64,000 nt of DNA from Halosolutus gelatinilyticus (lineage in GTDB: Archaea; Halobacteriota; Halobacteria; Halobacteriales; Natrialbaceae), in contig NZ_CP095491.1 in NCBI RefSeq assembly GCF_023028105.1, positions 2,170,001-2,234,000 of the forward strand, in the 5' to 3' direction. Under the pieces are notes generated by a model. The model was not told the DNA's origin. It saw nothing but the letters and a program-made list of their open reading frames with translations, and searched no databases. Shown here piece after piece: positions 57,264 to 64,000 of this stretch (position 1 is its first letter; each line of letters starts with the position of its first letter). A program made the position numbers and the translations under genes.

Positions 57264-58283
57264 TCACCCTCCCGTTACGATCTGCTGTTGCCTCTTGGCT
57301 TGCGGGCTGGCCCACTCGTATCCGGAACCGGTATCCTCGACTGTCCCGTCCTCCACCCACGCCGGAACGATCGTCTCGAGTCCCTCTCGGTACGTGGGAT
57401 ACGCCGGTTCCCATCCCACGGTTTGGCGGAACCGGTCGGCAGTGGTAGGGAACGGCTTCGTGAGCACGTTCACCTGCTCCTGGCCGACGAAAAATCGCGC
57501 GAGCCATCCAGGTATTCGACGGGGCGTCGAGGCACCCAGTTTCGCCGCGAACGCGGTGAAGAAGTCGGCGACGGTCACTGGCTCGTCATCGACGACGTGG
57601 TAGAGCCCGGTCGCGTCCGCGTCGATCGCGGCGACGAACGCCGATGCCGCGTCGTCGGCGTGTAGCAGCGACAGTTCTGCATCTCGACGGCCCAGCGGGC
57701 CACCGCCGACGATCGGCAAGTCGCCGGCGAGGAGCTGTTCACCCATCTGGTGGGTGTGGCCGGCGTCCGGAGCGTAGAGGAAGCCCAGTCGCAGGATCGT
57801 GACGTCGAAGTTCTCTTCCGACGACGCATCCTCGAGGAGATCCTCGACGTCGGCCGCGGACTGCGTGGCTCGGTCCGGGTGACGGTCGGCGCTCTCGTCG
57901 AACGGCGAGCCGTCGGACTGGCGGGCGACCCAGACGACGCTCGGGACGAGGAACTGCTCGACGCTCTCGGCGGCGGCAGCCAGGAGGTTCCGCGTTCCCT
58001 CTACCCGGACCCGGTCGTTCAGTGCCCAGTCTTCGTCCGTCGGTTTGTCCTTCACCGGCAGCGCGGTCTGGGCGGCGACGACGATATCCGACCCAGCCAT
58101 CGCGGGGGCAAGCGTGTCGGGGTTGAGTACGTCGCCATATCGAGGCGTGCCGCCCCGCTCTTCGACGAGCGCTGCACCGTCGTCGTCCCGCACGAGTCCG
58201 ACTACTTCGTGTCCGCCATCGGCGAGCCGTTCGACCAACCGACGTCCGATGACGCCCGTTGCTCCAGCGATGAATATTCGCAT
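57264..58283 (-). CDS. NAD(P)-dependent epimerase/dehydratase-family protein
   Basis: 339 residues from the ATG at 58283 (MRIFIAGATGVIGRRL). The Rossmann GATGVIG dinucleotide site at the start, DIVVAAQTALPVKDKPTDED and EGTRNLLAAAAE are as in extended SDRs. The usual catalytic Tyr-x-x-x-Lys is not evident, so this is an atypical extended SDR (perhaps the NmrA-like/epimerase-related group with altered activity). The C-terminal part (RRIPGWLARFFVGQEQVNVL, then TVGWEPAYPTYREGLE) is the substrate lobe. It is divergent from the HTH gene at 58372; the 88-base gap holds both promoters, so the HTH protein may regulate it. Confidence 0.8.
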   Translation of the reverse strand: MRIFIAGATGVIGRRLVERLADGGHEVVGLVRDDDGAALVEERGGTPRYGDVLNPDTLAPAMAGSDIVVAAQTALPVKDKPTDEDWALNDRVRVEGTRNLLAAAAESVEQFLVPSVVWVARQSDGSPFDESADRHPDRATQSAADVEDLLEDASSEENFDVTILRLGFLYAPDAGHTHQMGEQLLAGDLPIVGGGPLGRRDAELSLLHADDAASAFVAAIDADATGLYHVVDDEPVTVADFFTAFAAKLGASTPRRIPGWLARFFVGQEQVNVLTKPFPTTADRFRQTVGWEPAYPTYREGLETIVPAWVEDGTVEDTGSGYEWASPQAKRQQQIVTGG

Positions 58284-58371
58284 GGTAACTAGAGGAAAGG
58301 TGCTCGGCGTCGAATCGTCGCTGCCGGAACCCTGCGGGAGGTTTAAGCCGTGGAGGCCGAAGCGGTACTCG

Positions 58372-59034
58372 ATGCGGCACGTCAGGTTGACCGTCACGCC
58401 GGCCGACGCCGGGGATGACCTCCCCGAGATGTATCGGGCGCTCTCGGCCGCCCCGTATCTCGACCGAGTGGTCGGCCTCCACTGGAACGTCTCGGGCGAT
58501 CGACTCGGGCTGATGATCTACGCCGAGGGCGACGTTGACGCGTTCCGCGAGGAGGTGCGAGCAGTTCCGAAAGTGCTGGAGTTCGAGATCGTCTCGGTCG
58601 GCGAAGGTGAATTCTACGCGTATCTTCGGAACGAGTTGAATGAGCTGTCTCATCGCCTCTTCAGCACATTCACGCGCGAAAGCTTGCTCGTCATGCCGCC
58701 GCTGATCTACGGTGGCGACGGCTCCGTAACGTTCTCAATAGTCGGCCCGGCCGGGGAAGTCCAAGCGGCTGTCCAGGGCGTTCCCGACGCCTTCGAGGTA
58801 ACGATAAGCGAGGTGGGCGGGATGGGTGCGACGCCAGGTCTCGTCGGAACGCTACTCTCTCCACGCCAGCGTGAAGCCGTCGAGGTCGCACTCGCGATCG
58901 GGTACTACGAGGTCCCTCGTCGGGGGGATTACGAAGCGATCGCCGAGCGGATGGGCTGTGCGCCCAGCACCGCGGCCGAACACCTGCGGAAAGCCGAGTC
59001 GAAGGTGCTTCGAGTGGCGTTTGCAAACGAGTGA
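58372..59034 (+). CDS. Bacterio-opsin-activator-type HTH regulator
   Basis: 220 residues from the ATG at 58372 (MRHVRLTVTP), with TTTAAG at 58342-58347 about 28 bases upstream. The N-terminal part (RLTVTPADAGDDLPEMYRAL, AAPYLDRVVGLHWNVSGDRL) is a bat-type ligand-sensing domain. The C-terminal HTH_10 domain is LLSPRQREAVEVALAIGYYE, VPRRGDYEAIAERMGCAPST, then AAEHLRKAESKVLRVAF. It probably senses a small molecule. It is divergent from the epimerase-family gene. It has the same overall plan as the fragment at 51680-51979. Confidence 0.85.
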   Translation: MRHVRLTVTPADAGDDLPEMYRALSAAPYLDRVVGLHWNVSGDRLGLMIYAEGDVDAFREEVRAVPKVLEFEIVSVGEGEFYAYLRNELNELSHRLFSTFTRESLLVMPPLIYGGDGSVTFSIVGPAGEVQAAVQGVPDAFEVTISEVGGMGATPGLVGTLLSPRQREAVEVALAIGYYEVPRRGDYEAIAERMGCAPSTAAEHLRKAESKVLRVAFANE

Positions 59035-59045
59035 TCCTCGACGCC

Positions 59046-59189
59046 ATGCACGCGTGTTGCGGCGCAGAGCGGTTCCCACCGTCGGACCGGGTCGAGGACT
59101 GCGAGATCTGCGGGAGCGATCACCGCGGCGAGTACAACTGTTCGCCGCCGGCCCACCGCGAGCCGTGTCCGGGAGCCGATCGGCAGTAA
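59046..59189 (+). CDS. Small Cys-rich (zinc-finger-like) protein
   Basis: 47 residues beginning 11 bases after the HTH gene stop: MHACCGAERFPPSDRVEDCE, then ICGSDHRGEYNCSPPAHREP and CPGADRQ. It contains six Cys, with CEICG as a clear C-x-x-C zinc knuckle, and several His. Small CxxC proteins of this size are common and functional in haloarchaea. Co-transcription with the HTH regulator is likely from the 11-base spacing. The start is an ATG, with no Shine-Dalgarno seen. The function is unknown. Confidence 0.55.
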   Translation: MHACCGAERFPPSDRVEDCEICGSDHRGEYNCSPPAHREPCPGADRQ

Positions 59190-59400
59190 CGCCCGTGAAA
59201 GTCCGCTGAACGCCCCGTTCATCTCAAACTACATCGCCGGGGGATAACTGGTCGGCAAGTCGGTGATTAAAATCGGAGAGGGACCGTGGTCACGTGGAGA
59301 TTCAGATATTTTACTCTATGACCTCCTGAGCTGCGAGCAGCCACCACAGTCATCGACTAGGCCCGACGCGTACCTGCTTGTTCCGCCACATTTGCAGTAG
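59190..59400. other. Intergenic region before the ncRNA candidate
   Basis: No gene is supported on either strand. Confidence 0.4.
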
Positions 59401-59406
59401 TTATAA
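59401..59406 (+). promoter_or_regulatory. Box A of the ncRNA candidate
   Basis: TTATAA, centred 28 bases before the first base of the outer stem at 59432. There is no start codon at the matching position, which favours a non-coding transcript. Confidence 0.55.
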
Positions 59407-59429
59407 GTAACGGTGCATCAACAATTAGA

Positions 59430-59511
59430 ACGGAAGCCACACCGACGGGCATGAGTGAAATGCCCCGGGTGCTGGTACACCCGAGACGTGGCTTCCACCC
59501 TCCAAGGGTTT
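59430..59511 (+). ncRNA. Candidate structured ncRNA (TnpB-associated right-end-like)
   Basis: An outer 9-base stem (GGAAGCCAC at 59432-59440, GTGGCTTCC at 59488-59496) encloses two hairpins: GGGCAT (59447-59452)/ATGCCC (59460-59465) and CGGGTG (59466-59471)/CACCCG (59478-59483). That is a three-way-junction shape. It is preceded by box A at the right distance and followed by CCCTCCAAGGG then TTT, a possible terminator. The stretch GGGCATGAGTGAAATGCCC resembles the sequence at the 3' end of haloarchaeal tnpB genes (which encodes SEMP), where the omega RNA lies. No tnpB is present. Whether it is a relic or a repurposed RNA is open. Confidence 0.5.
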
Positions 59512-60014
59512 GAAGCCATGATTCGGTTCATTCTACCGGGATATAAACGTCCCGCACGATCGACGTATCGCCACCAAGACGCACGATCGCCAGCCCCTGC
59601 GGCTGCGTCGTCTCGCCCGAGCTGTTCGACGGCGCCGGTCGCGAGTAGGCCGCCGATCGCGGGGACGACCCGTCGACGGCGCCGAGGCGATCGCGTCGGA
59701 TGGTGCCGCGCCATCCGTCCGCACAACATCCACAGCGCATCGACGTACTGTCGATCGATCGTCGCTATTCCGACTGTCCGGGATGCGGACGGGTTCGCGG
59801 CGGAACTCGGCGGGTTCCGCGAACGCGGCCGGCCCGTGGCACACCTCTAAGACGCGCCGGATCGTACCGGGAACGTGATGGTTGTGCAACAGCTTTGCCG
59901 AGTTCGGCGATCGACCGGGCGGCGTCGAACGGCGGACGGACCGCGAGCCGATCGCGGGCGTCGAGGGCGCTCCGACGAACCCCCTCGTCGCCGATCGAGG
60001 TGGCGGTGATCGAG
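59512..60014. other. Intergenic region before the methyltransferase gene
   Basis: About 500 bases. ORFs here are Arg-rich and overlap each other in several frames; none is supported. GATATAAAC at about 59538-59546 could be a second TATA element with no clear target. Confidence 0.4.
60005..60011 (+). promoter_or_regulatory. Shine-Dalgarno-like site of the methyltransferase gene
   Basis: GGTGATC, part of the 16S complement, ends three bases before the ATG at 60015, supporting that start over the in-frame upstream options. Confidence 0.45.
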
Positions 60015-60731
60015 ATGACGGCGGACACCACCGCGGCCGACGACGGACGCGATCCGGCGGCGCGTCGTCCCAAGTCGATCGAGGAGATCCGCGCGGTCTA
60101 CGCGGACTGCGCGGACTGGGCCGATCGATTCGACTGGCTCGATCGCCGGCTCACCGGCCGGTACCGCCGGGAACTGTTCGGCGACGCCGAGGGACGCGTC
60201 CTCGACGTGGCCTGCGGCACGGGGCCGAACTTCGAGTACCTGCCCGAGTCGGTCGACCTCGTCGGGATCGACATCAGCCCGGAGATGCTGTCGAAGGCCC
60301 GGACGCGGCTCGACGACCTGCCGATCGACGGCGCGCTCAGGGAGATGGACGCCCAGGACCTCGCGTTCGCGGACGACAGCTTCGACACCGTGATCTCGTC
60401 GCTGTCGACCTGCACGTTCCCCGATCCCGTGGCGGCGCTCCGGGAGATGGATCGCGTCTGTCGACCCGACGGGCGAATCCTCCTCCTCGAACACGGCCGG
60501 AGCGACGTCGGGCCGATCGCGCGATTCCAGGACTGGCGGGCCGACTCGCACTACGAGACCGCGGGCTGTCGGTGGAACCAGGAGCCGATCGAGAACGTGG
60601 TGCAGGCCGACGTGCCGATCGTCGAGGTCAGCAACCGGTTCCTGGGGATCGTCACGCTGATCGAGGCCCGGCCGTCGCGCGACTCGGTGGCCGACGCCGT
60701 CCGGGCGCACGTCCTCGACCGCGACGAGTGA
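60015..60731 (+). CDS. Class I SAM-dependent methyltransferase
   Basis: 238 residues from the ATG at 60015 (MTADTTAADDGRDP). Motif I is EGRVLDVACGTGPNFEYLPE; the SAM-adenine contact lies in VDLVGIDISPEMLSKARTRL, and LREMDAQDLAFADDSFDTVI and LREMDRVCRPDGRILLLEHG are the later blocks. It matches the UbiE-like/phosphatidylethanolamine-type group. In haloarchaea, members close to this one are annotated as menaquinone or lipid methyltransferases, but the substrate is not proven. It ends 55 bases before the convergent DNA methylase gene. Confidence 0.85.
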   Translation: MTADTTAADDGRDPAARRPKSIEEIRAVYADCADWADRFDWLDRRLTGRYRRELFGDAEGRVLDVACGTGPNFEYLPESVDLVGIDISPEMLSKARTRLDDLPIDGALREMDAQDLAFADDSFDTVISSLSTCTFPDPVAALREMDRVCRPDGRILLLEHGRSDVGPIARFQDWRADSHYETAGCRWNQEPIENVVQADVPIVEVSNRFLGIVTLIEARPSRDSVADAVRAHVLDRDE

Positions 60732-60785
60732 TCGCCGCCCGCTCTCGGGGCCGCCGAGCGGCGTCGACGCCGGGACGATCGCCGG

Positions 60786-63700
60786 TCACTTCAGGACGTC
60801 CCTGACGACGGCCAGTTCCCGCCGCTCGTGGAACCGATCGACGGCCCACTCGTCGACGACGGCGACGGTTTCCGCGATCGCCGTCCGGAGCTCGTCCTCG
60901 CGCGCCGGCGGATCGCCATCAGGGTTTCCGAACCACTCGGCGTGGAACTCCTCGAACAGGTCCCGAACGCGGTCTTCGCCGGGGCCGCGCCGATCGAGAT
61001 CGGTCGCCCACTCCTCGCGAACGTCCGCTTCGAGGTAACACGCCGCGACGAGCGCCTCTAGCGCCCGTCGAAGGCGCGCTGCCGCGGTTTCGAGCGGCAG
61101 TTCACGATTCTCGGCGTCGATCGAGTCCGGCGCTGCGGACTCGCCGTCATTCGCATCGAACGCGCGCTGTCTCGCGAGCGTCGTCGCCCACGCCAGCCGG
61201 GCGACGGCGGACTCGATCGCCGGGTTGGGGTCCGGAACCGGGATGTGGCGGGCGTACTGGCCGTCCATCACCCGCGCGGTCTCGGTCGTCTCCGAGAAGA
61301 TCGCCTTCTGGAGGTAAAACGACGCGAACGGGTGGTTGCAGGCGGCGTAGACGAACGCCCGCTCCGCGCCGTCGCTGTCGGTCAGCGGGACGTTCACCAG
61401 CTTCTCCGTCCCGACGAGGTCGCCGTTCGGATCGAGCCACGCGCGAAGCCGCGAGCCCCGGAGGACCTTCAGCATCACCCGCGGAACGGCGTACTCGTCG
61501 ACGGCGTCCGCGTAGTCGCTCAGATCCGCGTGCCAGACGTCCGTCAGGTGGTAGGGCCGAACCCAGGGCACCCGCTCGACGAACGGATCGTCTCCCGGGC
61601 CGAGCGTCGCCTTCGTCCGATCCGGCACGTAGAGCTGTCGCGTCGTCTCCGACGTCGACATGACGTCGCCCAGGCGCCGATCGGCGTCGACGATCCGATC
61701 CAGCACCGCGCGCTGGGCGTCCGTGATCGGGCTGAAGATGATCGTCCCGGCGTCCCGCATGTACCGCTGGGGGACCCGACCGAGGTGGATCGGCTCGTTG
61801 GCGACGACACCGGTCTCGCGCCGATCGCGGCTGCGGTGGATCGTCGGACCGATCGATCGGTCGCTCGGGGGGTCGCCGCCCTCGACGCGGTCCGCTCGCG
61901 GCCGCTCCGCCAGCGTTCCGACGATCGCGATCGTCTCGAAGTTCACGTCGACGAAGCCGAGGCCGACGTCGAAGACGTGCGCGAGCGTCGTCTCGGCGAG
62001 CAGTCGCGCCCGGACGTCGCGCCAGGTGGTGTAGAAGGCGACGCTCTTGGGGACGACGCAGGCGACGACGCCGTCCTCGCGGGCGAGTTCGAGCAGGCGC
62101 TCGACGAACCACTCGCAGGTGTCGTTCGCGCTCCGACACTCGTAGTCGTCCCCGCGCTTCAGGAGCGGTTCCGCCTCCGGCCCGACGGCCGCGCCGTACG
62201 GCGGATTCGAGACGACCACGTCGAAGCCGCCGCCCTCGCGGAACGGCCGCGGAAACTCCAGGGGCCAGTGACAGGCGTCGAGCCCGTCGGGCGCGAAATC
62301 GGTACCCGCGTACTCCCGCTCGACGAACAGCGACCACGCGCCGGGATCGTCGAAGCGATCGCACAGTCGATCGACGAGCGCGGCGAGCCGATCGCGATCG
62401 ATCGCGGACGACCCCTCGCGGGGGCGTTCGAGCCGCGCCTTGTACCGGTAGGTCGTGAATCCGTCCGCCTCCAGCGCCGATTCGAGGCCGTCCGGAATTC
62501 CCGACGGCACCTCGACGCAGAGCGCCCTCGGGTCGGAATCGCCGATCCGGAGCGCCGTCCACGCCTCGCGAGCCGCGTCGACGTCCGAACGCGCCGTTTC
62601 GGTGTCCGCGCGCGTCGTCCCGGCGTGGTCCTCGAACCGAAGCGGCTTCCCGGTCTCCCGATCGCGTCTGGTAGCGGCGTAGCGGTCGTCCAGCGTTCGA
62701 CGGCGGGTCGCGTAATCGGCCGTCTCCCTCGCGCTCTCGCCGTCGTCGTCGCCGGTTTCGATCCCGTCAACGGCGTCGGCGTCGACGAACCCGAACAGGC
62801 TGTTCCCTCGCCGGACGTTCCCGGCCGGCAGCGTCGGGATCGACGATCGCTCCGCGGCTGGCCCCTCGATCTCGATCGTCGTCGCGGCGAGCAACCAGAG
62901 CTGGAGCCGGCGCGTACAGCGGTCGACGGCGCGACCGCGGACGTCGACGCCGTACACGGTGAGGGCGACGATCTCGCGGCGGAGCGCCGCCGCGTCGGCG
63001 GTCGGCCGGCACATCGATCGCCACTCGAAGCAGACGTTCGCGACGGCGAGTGCGAACGCGCCGCCGCCGACCGCCGGATCGCACGCGGTCAGGTCGCGCA
63101 ACTTCCGATCGACGTACGCGAGGACGGCCTCGTCGGTCCCGTGGGTCTCGTAGAGCGCGTCGAACCCGTCGCGTCCGTCGGCCTCGATCGACGGGCGACG
63201 GCCGCTCGCCGGGCGGTACAGCTCGCCCCGCTCGAGCTCCGGCGGTGCCGTTCCCGCCGCGAGGTCGGCCTCGATCGCCTCGCGAAGCGCCTCCCAGAGC
63301 GCGCGCCGGGCGACGAAGTCCGCGATTCGCTCGCCGGTGTAGTAGGCCCCCACCGCCCCGTTGTCGGCCGCGCGTGGGTTCGATCGATCGCCGCGGTCTC
63401 CCCGCCGATCGGGCGGGTGACCCCCGTCGCGGGCGGTCGCGCCGACGAACCGCTCGCTGCAGTCGGCCAGTACCGCGGGCGTGACCGTCCCGCGGGAGCC
63501 GTCCGCCGCGTCCGCATCGGCGTCTGCGTTCCCCTCCCGGTCCCCGGGCGCGCCGGTCGCCGAGAGGCCGTCGAGACGCCAGTCGTAGGCGGCGAGCCGA
63601 TCGACCAACCCCTCCCAGTCGAATCCGTCGGCCACGATCGAGGGGCCATCTTCCGCGGTCCGATCGCGTCGATCCCCGCGGGTTCGCGATCGGTCGCTGT

Positions 63701-64000
63701 CGGCGGGGAGGATCGAGGGGACGTGCAGTCGAACGCCGTCGGCCAGGTCGAGCGCGTCGGGCATGTCGCCGTGCAGACGGTCGACGACGGTCGCGAGGGA
63801 CGCCCACACGTCGTCGCACTCCCGGGCGATCGCCGTGAAGAGCCGACGCGTCTCGACCGGAGCGAGGTCGCCCTCGTCGTCGATCGGGACGACGACGCCG
63901 CGTTCGACGAGGAGGTACAGAAACAGGAGCCGGTCGAGCGATCGCTGGGCCGCGCGCAGCCGTTCTCGGTTCGCGAGCGGCCGTCCGTCGGCGGCCGCGA
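60786..64000 (-). CDS. Eco57I-type DNA N6-adenine methylase (partial, 5' end outside window)
   Basis: At least 1,071 residues. The frame is open to the right edge, and beyond the GTG at 63809 it still reads a coherent segment (RLLFLYLLVERGVVVPIDDE, then LAPVETRRLFTAIARECDDV), so the true start is outside. SAM motif I is LTACDPAVGGGAFALAVANV, and the catalytic motif IV is FDVVVSNPPYGAAVG (N-P-P-Y). GAYYTGERIADFVARRALWE precedes it as in Eco57I/TaqI-type enzymes. The C-terminal part (SEFT-like target-recognition, with DGQYARHIPVPDPN) is the TaqI-C specificity domain. It may be the methylase of a type IIG or BREX/PglX-like system; no partner gene lies in the window. Confidence 0.85.
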   Translation of the reverse strand, partial: AAADGRPLANRERLRAAQRSLDRLLFLYLLVERGVVVPIDDEGDLAPVETRRLFTAIARECDDVWASLATVVDRLHGDMPDALDLADGVRLHVPSILPADSDRSRTRGDRRDRTAEDGPSIVADGFDWEGLVDRLAAYDWRLDGLSATGAPGDREGNADADADAADGSRGTVTPAVLADCSERFVGATARDGGHPPDRRGDRGDRSNPRAADNGAVGAYYTGERIADFVARRALWEALREAIEADLAAGTAPPELERGELYRPASGRRPSIEADGRDGFDALYETHGTDEAVLAYVDRKLRDLTACDPAVGGGAFALAVANVCFEWRSMCRPTADAAALRREIVALTVYGVDVRGRAVDRCTRRLQLWLLAATTIEIEGPAAERSSIPTLPAGNVRRGNSLFGFVDADAVDGIETGDDDGESARETADYATRRRTLDDRYAATRRDRETGKPLRFEDHAGTTRADTETARSDVDAAREAWTALRIGDSDPRALCVEVPSGIPDGLESALEADGFTTYRYKARLERPREGSSAIDRDRLAALVDRLCDRFDDPGAWSLFVEREYAGTDFAPDGLDACHWPLEFPRPFREGGGFDVVVSNPPYGAAVGPEAEPLLKRGDDYECRSANDTCEWFVERLLELAREDGVVACVVPKSVAFYTTWRDVRARLLAETTLAHVFDVGLGFVDVNFETIAIVGTLAERPRADRVEGGDPPSDRSIGPTIHRSRDRRETGVVANEPIHLGRVPQRYMRDAGTIIFSPITDAQRAVLDRIVDADRRLGDVMSTSETTRQLYVPDRTKATLGPGDDPFVERVPWVRPYHLTDVWHADLSDYADAVDEYAVPRVMLKVLRGSRLRAWLDPNGDLVGTEKLVNVPLTDSDGAERAFVYAACNHPFASFYLQKAIFSETTETARVMDGQYARHIPVPDPNPAIESAVARLAWATTLARQRAFDANDGESAAPDSIDAENRELPLETAAARLRRALEALVAACYLEADVREEWATDLDRRGPGEDRVRDLFEEFHAEWFGNPDGDPPAREDELRTAIAETVAVVDEWAVDRFHERRELAVVRDVLK

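Noticed and set aside
1-64000. Whole window as a provirus or plasmid
   Set aside because: Many core genes (RNAP epsilon, MptA, NadE, NAD kinase, tRNAs, ABC exporters) are chromosomal; no phage structural or replication genes are present.

Overview
The window comes from a haloarchaeon (class Halobacteria, most likely Natrialbaceae, though the genus cannot be fixed from this sequence). The evidence is a GC-rich, CGATCG-rich sequence and strongly acidic proteins. Many genes are leaderless, with an A/T-rich box A about 27 bases before the start codon. The gene families are typical of the class: RdfA with its SMC-related partner, haloarchaeal RNA polymerase subunit epsilon, MptA, amphi-Trp, KaiC-like ATPase, DUF2243 and bacterio-opsin-activator-type HTH. 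No rRNA, CRISPR array or intact transposase was seen.

Layout. 1-9 kb: end of an IclR regulator, the rdfA/SMC-related pair, a DUF3006 protein, a TraB-domain protein, three small membrane proteins and a PhoD phosphatase. 9-14.4 kb: tRNA-Ile(GAT), FxsA, a thioredoxin-domain DUF255 protein, a TrmB regulator, a universal stress protein and MptA. 14.4-20.4 kb: six copies of a promoter-like repeat around a heterodimeric ABC exporter and a nucleotidyltransferase. 20.4-30.9 kb: a small lipoprotein with a beta-helix protein, RNAP epsilon, a DsbA-like protein, NAD kinase, a RAD55/KaiC ATPase, amphi-Trp, a flippase-like protein, an APC permease and an LVIVD lipoprotein. 31-38 kb is a scarred region: an iron-box-controlled siderophore-binding protein, an integrase remnant and other gene fragments, tRNA-Gly(CCC), NadE, GNAT, a crotonase and tRNA-Thr(GGT). 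38-40 kb: an ABC-2 exporter. 41-50.5 kb: a catabolic cluster (CoA transferase, TetR, metal-dependent amidohydrolase, FAH-family enzyme, sodium/solute symporter, TatD-like hydrolase, BNR-repeat protein). 51-60 kb is a second accessory stretch with pseudogenes, a Doc toxin, small hydrolase-free proteins, methyltransferases and a candidate structured RNA. The right end is a large Eco57I-type DNA methylase that runs out of the window.

How the genes work together. The catabolic cluster is tied together by a repeated palindrome (TTTAC-N-N4-GGTAAA) at three promoters, most simply read as the operator of the TetR protein encoded within it. The siderophore-binding gene carries two iron-box palindromes with the TATA element between them.

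The observations most worth following are these. (1) A module beside two tRNA genes (and a tRNA-less relic) in which the tRNA 3' end is repeated once directly and once inverted, interleaved with two perfect hairpins. (2) The six-copy promoter-like repeat, which in some copies drives a 12-13 codon ORF starting MTGD. (3) The operator set of the catabolic cluster. (4) A box-A-driven, multi-hairpin RNA candidate near 59.43 kb that resembles a TnpB-associated right end. (5) A Doc toxin without an upstream Phd but with a 46-residue ORF downstream.
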